Assembly: GCA_028865585.1 (NCBI GenBank)
Contig: JAGWJU010000005.1
Coordinates: 1 to 20,842 of the forward strand
DNA length: 20,842 nt
Source: Elusimicrobiota bacterium
Lineage (GTDB): Bacteria > Elusimicrobiota > Elusimicrobia > UBA1565 > UBA9628
Reading direction: 5' to 3'
The notes under the pieces are model-generated. The model was not told the origin of the DNA and made no database searches. It worked only from the letters and a program-made list of their open reading frames with translations. The position numbers and the translations under genes are program-made. Each line of letters opens with the position of its first letter. The stretch's first letter is position 1. This document shows positions 1 to 8,600 of this stretch, one piece after another.

Positions 1-762
1 GAAACGCCCAAGCTGACGGACCGCGGCCAGCGCATGGCGCCCGAGCAAATGAAGGCCCTCGACTTGAACCGCTCGCGCCAAACCCAGGCGCAAGGCATCC
101 AGGAGCATCTCTCTTTCAGCCACGGGGCACAGGCCATGGCCGCCCTGCCGCGCCTGCAGGACGTGGGCGAGCGTCAAGTCGCCGATTTGCCCCAAGCCAT
201 CAAGCTCGACAACGAACGGCGCCAGGCCCAGGCCATGCAGGTCCTGGGCGCCGCGGAGAACCTCCCCGCGCCCCAAGTCGCGCAGGCGCCGGCGCCGCTG
301 CAGGAGGCGGCGCCCGAACCCTCAGGCCCGCCGCCCAGCGCCTTAAGTTCCATTCTGCCATCGCAGGAGCTTTCCATGGCGCCGCAGCAGCGCCCCGAGG
401 AAGCGCCGGCCTTAAACGCCCTGCCCCTGCCCAAGCAGCGGCGCAAGGCGGCCATCCTGCCGGAGAACAAAAAGGGCGTCGACATCGAGGGGCCGTTGGC
501 CGACCGCAAGATCCTCCACTACGAGATCCCCTCTTTTCCGGACTGGGCGCGGCAGGAAGGCGTGCTCGAAGCCGACGTGGCCATCCATTTCTGGGTTTCG
601 CCGGACGGCACGGTCCAGCCCGACATGAGCATCGAACGCACCTCGGGCTACGGCCGGCTCGACCATCTGGCGATGAAGTCTCTGGCGCGCTGGCGCTTCG
701 CGCCCATCAACACGAACGAGCGGCAGTGGGGCATCATCACTTTCCGCTTCGTCCTGGAGTGA
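1..762 (+). CDS. TonB-like C-terminal domain protein (5' end outside window)
   Basis: The frame is open from base 1, so the gene probably begins upstream. An ATG at 34 lies in frame but has no good ribosome site. 253 residues are visible. Residues 1-165 are rich in Gln, Ala and Pro, like the flexible periplasm-spanning linker of TonB proteins. Residues about 169-253 look like a TonB C-terminal domain: a predicted strand region with the VSPDGTV turn, then the SGYGRLDHLAMKSLARWRF segment, which matches the family pattern of a conserved Gly/Asp helix followed by a W-x-F strand. In that family the domain contacts outer-membrane receptors and passes on energy from an ExbB/ExbD-type motor. No membrane anchor is visible because the N-terminus is missing. 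The next gene starts 2 bases after the stop, so the two are probably co-transcribed. A TonB-like domain used in another envelope machine is equally possible. Confidence 0.75.
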   Translation, partial: ETPKLTDRGQRMAPEQMKALDLNRSRQTQAQGIQEHLSFSHGAQAMAALPRLQDVGERQVADLPQAIKLDNERRQAQAMQVLGAAENLPAPQVAQAPAPLQEAAPEPSGPPPSALSSILPSQELSMAPQQRPEEAPALNALPLPKQRRKAAILPENKKGVDIEGPLADRKILHYEIPSFPDWARQEGVLEADVAIHFWVSPDGTVQPDMSIERTSGYGRLDHLAMKSLARWRFAPINTNERQWGIITFRFVLE

Positions 763-764
763 AC

Positions 765-1787
765 ATGACACGAACAATCCTGGCTTTGGCGTTTTCCCTG
801 ACTTTGACGGCGGCGGCCGCGGCCCAGCAGAACCCGGCGGCACTGCCTGGGATGGACTCGGGGGCCTCGGCGCCCGCCGCGCAGGCTTCCCAGGCGCAAG
901 CCGCCCAGCCGTCCGCCGTGACCAACGCCCAGGGCATGCCCACCGAGGTCACCATTACCGGGGCCGGAGGCTCCGCGGCGAAGGTCGGCGGGCAAAAACC
1001 GCCCCTGGCCATCACGGTGGATCCCTTCGCGACCATCCGGGATGACTTAAAGCCCGATCCCTCGCTGCTCCTGGCCGTCTCGCCGCTCACGGTTTCATGG
1101 CAAAAGACGCACCCCGATTTCCTCGACAACCAGCGCGTGGTGGAGCCCTGGCGAACCTCTTTCGGCCGCGGGCCGGGCATCGTTTTCGGCGTGCGCAAGG
1201 AGCTCGACCGGGCGGTCGGCCGGCACCTGAGCGGCCAGGAAGCCGCGCATTACGGCTGGACGCTCACCGTCGCGGACGAAGCCGGCCGCGTGTTCTACCG
1301 CTCCGGCGGTCCGGACAGCCCGCCCGCCGAAATCGTGTGGTCGGGCGAGAACGAGGACGGCGAGTGGATCAGGGCCGGCCACTCCTACTCGGCCGTCTAT
1401 TCCTTCACCGCGCCAGACGGCTCGCCCTACACCATCGCGGGCGATCCGCTCCTTTTCCACGGCATCGTCCACCAGGAGGCCACGGGCCTCTACATCAGCC
1501 TCGACTCCGAGGCCCTCTTCGGCCTGGACAAGTCGGCCCAGTCCCTCCAGACCGGAGGCCTGGACCTCCTGCGTTCAGCCGCGGACCTCATCAAGCGCGA
1601 CTACTCCGGCATCCCCATGAGCGTGCGCGTCTACGCGGCGACCGGAAGCCTGGGCCAGTCCCAAGCTTCGGCCGTGGCGGCCTACCTGCAGCGCGAGCTC
1701 ATGACCCCGCCCGACAACATCGGCGAGGAATCCTCCGCCGCGCCCTTCGCCGACCAGCGGGTAGAAATCGTCGTCCTAAATCGCTAG
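765..1787 (+). CDS. Exported protein with FlgD-like Ig domain and degenerate OmpA-like C-terminus
   Basis: A 340-residue protein. I chose the ATG at 765 because GGAG (756-759) sits 5 bases before it and the first ~20 residues form a clear signal peptide (MTRT, hydrophobic stretch, AAAAA then QQ). An upstream in-frame start would place extra residues before the signal peptide. Residues 21-80 are an Ala/Gln/Pro/Ser linker. Residues ~163-235 resemble the FlgD/Ig-like fold (GWTLTVADEAGRVFYRSGG, then VWSGENEDG, then AGHSYSAVYSF). Residues ~244-340 follow the OmpA/MotB-like order (a helix after LFGLDKSAQSL, a strand VRVYAATGS, a helix SAVAAYLQREL and the end RVEIVV). The usual Asp and Arg peptidoglycan-contact residues of the central helix region are not evident. 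It is coupled to the TonB-like gene upstream, which suggests an envelope role. The exact function is unknown. Confidence 0.7.
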   Translation: MTRTILALAFSLTLTAAAAAQQNPAALPGMDSGASAPAAQASQAQAAQPSAVTNAQGMPTEVTITGAGGSAAKVGGQKPPLAITVDPFATIRDDLKPDPSLLLAVSPLTVSWQKTHPDFLDNQRVVEPWRTSFGRGPGIVFGVRKELDRAVGRHLSGQEAAHYGWTLTVADEAGRVFYRSGGPDSPPAEIVWSGENEDGEWIRAGHSYSAVYSFTAPDGSPYTIAGDPLLFHGIVHQEATGLYISLDSEALFGLDKSAQSLQTGGLDLLRSAADLIKRDYSGIPMSVRVYAATGSLGQSQASAVAAYLQRELMTPPDNIGEESSAAPFADQRVEIVVLNR

Positions 1788-1794
1788 AATCTCC

Positions 1795-1826
1795 TTGTCT
1801 GGACGTATCATTGCGTTCCTTATATA
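1795..1826 (+). promoter_or_regulatory. Candidate promoter for gap
   Basis: A TTGTCT box (1795-1800) is followed after 19-20 bases by TTATAT/TATATA (1820-1826), in the 68-base gap between the upstream stop and gap. The spacer is longer than the ideal 17. The predicted transcription start (~1833) would leave a short leader that still holds the AGGAGG site. Confidence 0.45.
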
Positions 1827-1843
1827 GGGATGCCCAGGCACCC

Positions 1844-1849
1844 AGGAGG
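1844..1849 (+). promoter_or_regulatory. Strong ribosome binding site of gap
   Basis: A perfect AGGAGG lies 6 bases before the ATG at 1856. It fixes the gap start, although the reading frame stays open far upstream. Confidence 0.9.
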
Positions 1850-1855
1850 TTTCCA

Positions 1856-2875
1856 ATGAGCATTAAAGTCGGAATCAACGGCTTTGGCCGCATCGGCAGG
1901 CTGGTCTTGCGCGCGGGCTTGAAGAACCCGGCGCTGGAGTTCGTCGCCATCAACGATTTGGGAGACGCCAAAACCATGGCGCACCTCTTCAAGCACGACT
2001 CGACCTTCGGCGCCTATCCGGGGCGGGTCGAGGCCAAGGACGGCGCGCTCGTTATCGACGGCCGGACCATCAAGGTCTGCGCCGAGAAGGAGCCGGCCAA
2101 GCTGCCTTGGAAAAGCCTGGGCGTGGAGCTGGTCATCGAGTCGACCGGGCGCTTCACCGACGCCGAGAAGGCGCGCGGCCATTTGACCGCCGGCGCCGCC
2201 AAGGTCATCATTTCCGCCCCGGCGAAGAACGAGGACATCACCGTGTGCATGGGCGTCAACGAGGACCGCTACGACCCTGCCAAGCACCACGTGGTCTCAA
2301 ACGCCTCCTGCACCACCAACGCCCTGGCGCCCCTGGTGAAGGTGCTGCACGAGAGCTTCGGCATCACCTCCGCCATGATGACCACGGTGCACTCCTACAC
2401 CAACGACCAGGTCATCCTGGATTTTCCCCACAAGGACATGCGCCGGGCCCGCGCCGCGGCCCTCTCCATGATCCCCACCAGCACCGGCGCGGCCAAGGCC
2501 ATCGGCCTGGTCATTCCGGAGCTCAAAGGCAAAATCACGGGCGTAGCCATCCGCGTGCCCACGCCGGACGTTTCCATCGTGGATTTGACCGCGAGCACGG
2601 CCAAACCCACCTCCAAGGAGGAGGTCAACGCCGCGTTCCAGAAGGCGGCGGCCTCGGGCCGGCTCAAGGGCTACCTGCACTACTGCGAGGAAAGCCTGGT
2701 CTCGCGGGATTTCTTGGGCGACTCGGCCAGCTCCATTTTCGACGCGCCCCTGACCGACGTCAACGACAAGACCATGGTCAAGGTCTTCGGCTGGTACGAC
2801 AATGAGTGGGGTTACTCCAACCGCGTCGTGGACCTGGCCGCCTACGTGGCCGGCAAGACGGCGGTCGCCGCCTAA
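1856..2875 (+). CDS. gap: Glyceraldehyde-3-phosphate dehydrogenase, type I
   Basis: This is the glycolytic enzyme that converts glyceraldehyde 3-phosphate, NAD+ and phosphate to 1,3-bisphosphoglycerate in the cytoplasm. The length of 339 residues is normal. The N-terminal Rossmann motif NGFGRIGR is at 8-15, and Asp34 in AINDLGD favours NAD+ over NADP+. The active-site signature SNASCTTN is at 148-155 with catalytic Cys152, and His179 lies in TTVHSYTND. The C-terminal WYDNEWGYSNRV is also present. The start is set by AGGAGG 6 bases upstream. It heads a run with the arginase, pgk and secG genes, all on the same strand, and a promoter-like element precedes it. Nothing is missing or truncated. 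Confidence 0.98.
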   Translation: MSIKVGINGFGRIGRLVLRAGLKNPALEFVAINDLGDAKTMAHLFKHDSTFGAYPGRVEAKDGALVIDGRTIKVCAEKEPAKLPWKSLGVELVIESTGRFTDAEKARGHLTAGAAKVIISAPAKNEDITVCMGVNEDRYDPAKHHVVSNASCTTNALAPLVKVLHESFGITSAMMTTVHSYTNDQVILDFPHKDMRRARAAALSMIPTSTGAAKAIGLVIPELKGKITGVAIRVPTPDVSIVDLTASTAKPTSKEEVNAAFQKAAASGRLKGYLHYCEESLVSRDFLGDSASSIFDAPLTDVNDKTMVKVFGWYDNEWGYSNRVVDLAAYVAGKTAVAA

Positions 2876-2909
2876 GGGCGGCGCAGCCTTTCAAAGACCG
2901 CGCGAGCCG

Positions 2910-3818
2910 ATGAAGACGAAAGCCGCCGTGCTGGGGGTTCCCATGGACATGGGCGCCTCCAAGTCCGGCTCGGCCCAGGCCCCCGAGGCCATCCGCCGCG
3001 CCAAGCTCCTTGACGTCCTTGGCGCCGCCGGAATTCCCGCGGAGGACTGCGGCGACATCGAGATTCCGGACGCGCCGCCGACGCCGGCTCCGGCCAAGTC
3101 CAAAAACGCCCACGCCGTTCTCAAAGTCTGCCGCGAACTGGAGAAACGCGTGCGCCGCCTGATCAAGAGCGGCCGCACGCCCGTGGTGCTGGGCGGCGAC
3201 CACAGCCTGGCCATGGGCAGCATCGCGGGCGCGGCGCGCGCCCTGCGCGACGAGGGCAAGGCGCTCGGCGTCATCTGGGTCGACGCTCACGCCGACATGA
3301 ACACGCCGCGCACAACGCCCAGCGGCAACCTCCACGGCATGCCGGCCGCGCACCTCCTGGGCCTGGGCGACCGCTCTTTCGCGCGCGTGGGCGGCTTCTC
3401 ACCCAAAATCGCGGCGGAAAACTTCTGCTTCGTGGGCCTGCGCGACGTCGATTCAGAGGAAGCCGCGACTTTGCGAAAGTCCCAGGCGCGCGTCTTCGCC
3501 ATGCCCGCCATCGACCGCTACGGCATGGGGGCCGTCATGGAGCGCGCCCTGGCCGCCGCAACCCAGGGCACCGCGGGATTTTACTTGAGCTTCGACGTCG
3601 ACGCCGTCGATCCGCAAAACGCGCCCGGAACGGGCACGAAAAAGCGCGGAGGTCTCACCTACCGCGAGGCGCACCTGCTCATGGAGATGGCCGCGGAAAG
3701 CGGCAAGCTCGTTGGACTGGATTTGGTGGAGGTCAATCCGCTGGAGGACGAGCACAACTCGACCGCGGTCCTGGCGACGGAAATCATCGCCTCCGCCCTG
3801 GGAAAGAGGATTTACTAA
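2910..3818 (+). CDS. rocF: Arginase (arginase/agmatinase/formiminoglutamase family)
   Basis: This enzyme is predicted to hydrolyse L-arginine to ornithine and urea with a binuclear manganese centre. At 302 residues it is close to Bacillus-type arginases. All six metal ligands can be placed: His98 in GGDHS, Asp125, His127 and Asp129 in DAHADMNTP, and Asp229 and Asp231 in SFDVDAVDP. The substrate-loop region SGNLHGMP (138-145) and the PGTGT...GGLTYRE segment point to arginase rather than agmatinase. The ATG at 2910 is the first good start after gap but has only a weak Shine-Dalgarno. Its TAA shares one base with the ATG of pgk, so translation is probably coupled. An arginase between gap and pgk is an unusual order. 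Specificity is inferred from motifs alone. Confidence 0.93.
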   Translation: MKTKAAVLGVPMDMGASKSGSAQAPEAIRRAKLLDVLGAAGIPAEDCGDIEIPDAPPTPAPAKSKNAHAVLKVCRELEKRVRRLIKSGRTPVVLGGDHSLAMGSIAGAARALRDEGKALGVIWVDAHADMNTPRTTPSGNLHGMPAAHLLGLGDRSFARVGGFSPKIAAENFCFVGLRDVDSEEAATLRKSQARVFAMPAIDRYGMGAVMERALAAATQGTAGFYLSFDVDAVDPQNAPGTGTKKRGGLTYREAHLLMEMAAESGKLVGLDLVEVNPLEDEHNSTAVLATEIIASALGKRIY

Positions 3819-5035
3819 TGAGCCCGGAACCCGTCAAAAGCCAAGCTTTGAAAGTTCGACGCCTGCAGGAGCTTCCAGTCGAGGGCAAGCGCGTCCTGGT
3901 CCGCGTGGACTACAACGTCCCCATGTCCGTTGGGCGCGTCACGGACGACACGCGCGTACGCGAGACCCTGCCCACGCTCAAGCACCTGATTTCAGCCGGC
4001 GCGCGCGTATCCCTCATCGCGCATTTGGGACGGCCTAAGGGCAAGCCCGAGCCCAAGTCCAGTTTAAAGCCCGTCGTCCCGGTGCTGGAGAAGCTTCTGG
4101 GGCGGCCCGTGGCCTTCGCGGCGGACTGCGTGGGCCCCGAGGCGGAAAAGGCCGCGGCGGCCCTGCGGCCCGGCGGCGTTCTGCTGCTGGAGAACCTCCG
4201 CTACCACGCGGGCGAGGAGGCCAACGACAAGGCCTTCGCCAAGAGCCTCTCCAAGCTGGGCGAGGTCTTCGTGCAGGACGCCTTCGGCGCCCTGCACCGA
4301 GCGCACGCCTCCACCGCGGCTCTGCCGGCCCTGCTCCCCTCGGCCGTGGGGCTTCTGGTGCAAAAGGAGCTCGAGTTCCTCGACCGAGTCATCGGCCACC
4401 CCGAACGCCCATTCGTGGCCGTCATCGGCGGCGCCAAGGTCTCGGACAAACTGGGCGTCTTGAAGAAGCTCGTCGAACGGGTGGACGCGCTCCTCATCGG
4501 CGGCGGCATGGCCTACACCTTTCTTGCGGCCCAGGGCGTCTCCATCGGGAAGTCCCTGCTGGAGCAGGCCAAGATGCCTGACGCCCAAGGCATCGTGGAA
4601 AAAGCCTACGCGCGGCAGATGGAGTGCCTGCTGCCGGCCGATCACGTGGCGGTCAAGGAGATCAAGGCCGGCGCCGAGTCGGTGCTCACCCAGGGCATGG
4701 CCGTTCCGCAGGATCTTATCGGCGTCGACATCGGGCCGCGTACCGTCGAGTTTTTTACCGAACATATCCGAAGCGCCAAGACGGTGTTCTGGAACGGCCC
4801 CATGGGCATCTTCGAAATCGACGACTTCGCAAAGGGCACCCTCTCCGTGGCCCAGGCCATCGCCAAAGCCACGAAAGCGGGCGCCACGACCATCGTGGGC
4901 GGCGGAGACAGTCTGGCCGCACTGGCCAAGGCGGGCCTCTCCGGGCAAGTCAGCCACGCCTCGACCGGCGGCGGCGCGAGCCTGGAGCTTCTGGAAGGCA
5001 AGATCCTGCCGGGCTTGGCCGCACTGGCCCTATGA
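3818..5035 (+). CDS. pgk: Phosphoglycerate kinase
   Basis: This glycolytic kinase transfers phosphate from 1,3-bisphosphoglycerate to ADP. It has 405 residues and is complete. Visible motifs include RVDYNVPM (29-36), the substrate-binding AHLGRPKGKP (69-78), ENLRYHAGEE, the DAFGALHRAHAST segment, the hinge-region AVIGGAKVSDKLG, FWNGPMGIFE and the C-terminal nucleotide-loop signature TIVGGGDS followed by STGGGASLELLEG. AGAGGA (3805-3810) lies 7 bases before the ATG, which overlaps the stop of the arginase gene by one base. Together with gap it supplies two consecutive glycolytic steps. tpiA, often found next to pgk, is absent here, and secG comes next instead. Confidence 0.98.
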   Translation: MSPEPVKSQALKVRRLQELPVEGKRVLVRVDYNVPMSVGRVTDDTRVRETLPTLKHLISAGARVSLIAHLGRPKGKPEPKSSLKPVVPVLEKLLGRPVAFAADCVGPEAEKAAAALRPGGVLLLENLRYHAGEEANDKAFAKSLSKLGEVFVQDAFGALHRAHASTAALPALLPSAVGLLVQKELEFLDRVIGHPERPFVAVIGGAKVSDKLGVLKKLVERVDALLIGGGMAYTFLAAQGVSIGKSLLEQAKMPDAQGIVEKAYARQMECLLPADHVAVKEIKAGAESVLTQGMAVPQDLIGVDIGPRTVEFFTEHIRSAKTVFWNGPMGIFEIDDFAKGTLSVAQAIAKATKAGATTIVGGGDSLAALAKAGLSGQVSHASTGGGASLELLEGKILPGLAALAL

Positions 5036-5058
5036 TGGGCCCGATTTCGCCGACAAAC

Positions 5059-5067
5059 TGATATAAT
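5059..5067 (+). promoter_or_regulatory. Extended -10 promoter element directly before secG
   Basis: The sequence TGATATAAT contains TATAAT (5062-5067) with the extended -10 TG two bases upstream. No convincing -35 is seen at the usual distance, as is common for extended -10 promoters. The predicted transcription start (~5074) is only about 3 bases before the secG ATG. Confidence 0.55.
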
Positions 5068-5076
5068 ACAGCCTCT

Positions 5077-5412
5077 ATGTTCTACCATTTCATTCTGGTT
5101 GTGCACGTGCTCGTGTGCGCTCTTCTAGTCCTCGTCATTCTTCTGCAGACTGGACGGGGCGCCGGCCTCTCCGTCTTCGGCGGCGGCGGAGACTCCCTCA
5201 TCACCACGCCGACGGGCTCCAATTTTCTCAAGACCGCGACGCAGGTCCTGGCCGGCGTCTTCGCCGCGACCTCGCTTTTCCTGACGCTCTTGACCAACCG
5301 TACCGGCATGAGCAGCGTCACGTCCCGCTTCAACCTTCCGCCGGCGCCGGCCTCCCAGCCCGCCGCGCCGGCTGCGGCCCAGCCGAAGGCGGAGGCCCCG
5401 GTCAAGAAGTAG
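5077..5412 (+). CDS. secG: Preprotein translocase subunit SecG
   Basis: This is the small inner-membrane subunit of the SecYEG protein-export channel. It has 111 residues. Two hydrophobic segments (about 3-23 and 51-71) flank the conserved cytoplasmic loop LLQTGRGAGLSVFGGGGDS, which is diagnostic of SecG. The tail after residue ~80 is an Ala/Pro/Gln-rich, Lys-ended extension of low complexity. The start MFYHFILVVHVLV matches the usual SecG N-terminus, yet no Shine-Dalgarno precedes it. secG follows pgk after 41 bases and is followed 7 bases later by tRNA-Leu. Confidence 0.95.
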   Translation: MFYHFILVVHVLVCALLVLVILLQTGRGAGLSVFGGGGDSLITTPTGSNFLKTATQVLAGVFAATSLFLTLLTNRTGMSSVTSRFNLPPAPASQPAAPAAAQPKAEAPVKK

Positions 5413-5419
5413 GCTTTTT

Positions 5420-5501
5420 GCGCGGGTGGCGGAACTGGCAGACGCGTACGTTTGAGGTGCGTATGCCGCAAGGCGTGAGGGTTCGAGTCCCTCCCCGCGC
5501 A
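5420..5501 (+). tRNA. tRNA-Leu (anticodon GAG)
   Basis: The 7-bp acceptor stem pairs GCGCGGG (5420-5426) with CCCGCGC (5494-5500), and the discriminator base is A (5501). The D-arm region GGCGGAACTGGCAGACGC closely matches bacterial tRNA-Leu. The anticodon stem TACGT/GCGTA closes the loop TTGAGGT, giving anticodon GAG, which reads CUC and CUU. The long variable arm (GCC-GCAA-GGC) confirms a class II tRNA. The T arm GAGGG-TTCGAGT-CCCTC is perfect. The 3' CCA is not encoded (ATG follows), so a CCA-adding enzyme must supply it. It lies 7 bases after the secG stop and may be processed from the same transcript. Confidence 0.96.
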
Positions 5502-5547
5502 TGAACGGTCCCAAAGTCCCGTAGGCCAAAAGTCCGTCCTCTCTTGC

Positions 5548-5568
5548 CCCGAAGCCTCATGCTCCGGG
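5548..5568 (+). terminator. Possible hairpin terminator after tRNA-Leu
   Basis: CCCGAAGC (5548-5555) and GCTCCGGG (5561-5568) can form an 8-position stem with one A/C mismatch and a 5-base loop. A pyrimidine-rich run with few Ts follows rather than a true T tract, so termination is uncertain. It lies in the 116-base gap between the tRNA and the next gene. Confidence 0.3.
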
Positions 5569-5581
5569 CCTCCCTTCCCTT

Positions 5582-5587
5582 TATAAT
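5582..5587 (+). promoter_or_regulatory. -10 element of the redox fusion gene
   Basis: A consensus TATAAT lies 6 bases before an in-frame ATG at 5594 and 30 bases before the ATG at 5618. The predicted transcription start is about 5594, which argues that translation begins at 5618. No clear -35 is visible. Confidence 0.5.
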
Positions 5588-5617
5588 AGTTCAATGCCGC
5601 AATCGGAGCGGGACGCC

Positions 5618-8600
5618 ATGACGAAGAACCTCAGGAAATATTTCACCCTCTGCCTATCCGCCGCCCTGATCCTGATTTCACCGGGCTTAGCCTCCTACCA
5701 AGTCCTTGCCGCGGAACTCGAGGCCGCGCCTGCGGAAACGGGCGCCTCTTCGCTCCCCGAAAATGCCGCCTTGCCCCTTTCCGCCGCCCAAATCAATTTG
5801 GACGCCGGAGAATCCGCGGCTCTTCCGAAATCGCCGGAGACGCCGAGCATCCCGCAAGCGGAGGAAACCGCGCTTCCAGCACCTACCGCGGAATCCGCGC
5901 GCAGCGCGAAAACTCCGGTCAGGATCGCCATCGTTGGAGCGGGGCCCGCGGGATTCTTTACGGCCGAGGCCCTGCTCAAGCAAACGAAAGTTCCCGTCAG
6001 AGTCGACGTTTTCGACCGCCTTCCCACCCCCTACGGCCTCGTGCGCAGCGGCGTGGCGCCGGATCACCAAAAAGCGAAGGAGTCGACATCGCTTTACGAG
6101 CGCATCGCCGCCCATCCGGCTTTCCGGTTTTTCGGGAACATCCGCGTCGGGAAGGAGATTTCGGCCGCGGACTTGGCGCGGCTCTACGATCAGGTGGTCT
6201 ACGCGAGCGGCAGCGAGGCGGAAAAAAAACTGGGAATCCCGGGCGAAGATCTTCGCGGCGTCCACGGCGTCTCATCCTTCGTGGGCTGGTACAATTCCCA
6301 CCCCGATCACCAGAGCCGGACGTTCGACCTCTCCGGCCGCAGCGCCGTCGTCATCGGCGCGGGCCCGGTCGCTCTGGACGCCGCGCGCGTCCTCGCCAAG
6401 AATCCCGAGTCGCTCTCCGCGACGGACATCTCTGAAAAGGCCCTTGCCGCGCTGAAAAAAAGCGGCGTCAAAAGCGTCCACGTCCTCGGCCGCCGCGGCC
6501 CCGCCGACGCCACTTTCTCCCGCGCCGACGTTGGAGAGCTAGGCTCCCTGGATTCCGCCGATCTGGTCGTCAAGCCGGAAGAAGCCCCGGCGGGCGATTT
6601 AGAGAGCGCGAACGCCCGATATCTCGCGGATCAGGCGCGCCGAGGCGAGGGAACCGCCGAAAAGAAAATTCGCCTGCGCTTTTTCGCCACTCCGCTCGAG
6701 ATTATGGGAGACGGCGGACGGGTCACGGGAGTCAAAATCAAAAAAGCGGACGGCACGATCGAGATCATTCCCGCCGACCTCGTCCTGCGCGCCATCGGAT
6801 ACCGCGGCGCCCCGCTGCCCGGCGTGCCCTTCGACCAGGCGCGCGGCGTCATTCCCAACGCCGCCGGGCGGGTGCTCGACGCCGCCGGCGCTTGGGTGCC
6901 GGGAACCTACGTCGCCGGATGGGCCAAGCACGGGGCCCGCGGCCTCATCGGCGCCCAGCGCTTGGACGCCCAAGCCACGGCGAAGGCCATGCTGGAGGAC
7001 GCCGCGGCCGGGCGCTTCACCTCGCCTCTGGCCAAGTCCGCGCGCGCCGTCGTCGATCTTCTGGAGGCTCGCAACGCGCGCTTCATCACGATTGATGATT
7101 GGCGGCGCATCGACGCGATGGAAAAAGCCGCCGGAGCGGCCGCCGGGAAGCCCCGCGTCAAATTCGAATCGACTGCGGCCGCGCTTGAGGCTCTCAAGTC
7201 ATCGCCCGAAGCGGCCTTGCCGGCGACGCCCCGCTCCATTCAGGGGCCCATCTACGCCGAAGAAAACGGCGCCCTCCGCCCGCTGTCCTATAATCCGGCC
7301 CTGCCCACCGTGCCGCTTTGGAAGGAGGCCTGGCGATGGATCGCGCATTCCCCCGCAAAAATCAGGGTGGTCCGCTCCTATATGGCGCGCGTGCGCGAGC
7401 ACCTCGAGGAAATCACAGACGACGATCTGCGCTGGTCCTTGAACCGCTTTCGCCTTCTGGAAAACCAGGAAGGCATCCTGCGCCAGGGCAACCGGGAGCT
7501 CGTCAACAACTGGAAGCAATGGACCGGATCGAGCCTGCGGAATGTCGGACCGGACGACTTCAACGGAGCCTCCCTCTCGCGCACAAGCCTGCGCAAAATC
7601 TTCAAGCAGGCGATGGATCGCGAGGAGCCGACCCGGGCCTATCAGTACACGGCCGCGATGAATCTGCACAACTACATGCCGCGGGTCTCCCACTTCATGG
7701 GCGTTTCCATGCAGGAACGGGTCATCGCCGTCGCTCTCAGAGGCCGCGCGCCGGCCCGCTCCGTGTGGGCGATGGAGGAAGAGCGCCACGGCAACATCAT
7801 CGAGACCGTCTATAATCTTTCGCGCGAGCCGGGACAACCGGAGCTCCGCGAGCAGGGCATCGCGCCCACGAGTCCCAAACCCGGCGAGTACTCGGCGCGC
7901 TCGATGATCGCCAACCGCGCCCTGGCCGAAATCGGCGCGGCCAGCGGATACCTGCTGCTTAAATCCAACGCCCGCAAGGGAAGCCCGGCCGATCTTGCGC
8001 TTGAGGGCATTTTCCGTGACGAGGTCTACCACTACGCGCTCATGGACGCGGCGCGCAAATGGGGTCTGGGCCTGCGCACCCGCTGGGCCCGCCTGAGGAA
8101 CATCATCCGCCATAACTTCGACAACCCCCTTCCCGAGGCCGTCGACGCCGTGATCCACGAGCGCAGCGGATTTTCGCCCCTGACCGTTTTCCAGGTGATC
8201 TACGCCTTCTATCACGTGGACAAGCGCGTGGACCGCTTCCTGCGCACCGTCCCCGACGAAGAAGGGCGCAGCCTCGTAGGCAAGGTCTATCAGAACGAAG
8301 GAGAGGTTCGCTCGGCCATCGCCCGCGGCGAACACACCTGGACCGATCCGTTCCCCATGGAGCTTAATCCCGAAATGAGCGCCGCCGACGTCCGCGAACT
8401 CGCCAGGCGCTTTCCCGATCGCTTCGACACGAACCAGCGCCGGATGACCCAAGGCCAGATCCGCGAAATTCTCGACCGCTACCGCCGCAGCCTTGAGACG
8501 CCCTCCTACTGGCTGCGCCGCAAAGGATTCCAGGAGATCTCGGCTCCCGGAGCGAACATCGCGCGCCTTAAGCGCTCCATCGGCGCGGGCGCGGAGTCAA

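Noticed and set aside
1097..1855. Open frame continuing upstream of gap, giving a 592-residue reading
   Set aside because: The upstream part is Arg/Pro-rich shadow sequence opposite in frame to the real exported protein gene. AGGAGG and the NGFGRIGR start fix gap at 1856.
5594..5617. Alternative ATG start for the redox fusion gene
   Set aside because: It falls at the predicted transcription start 6 bases after TATAAT and places charged residues before the signal peptide. The ATG at 5618 has GGAG upstream.
7199..8452. 417-codon minus-strand open frame inside the redox fusion gene
   Set aside because: It lies wholly opposite a frame with clear domain motifs, shows no recognisable motif and has no ribosome site. 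High GC gives long antisense frames here.
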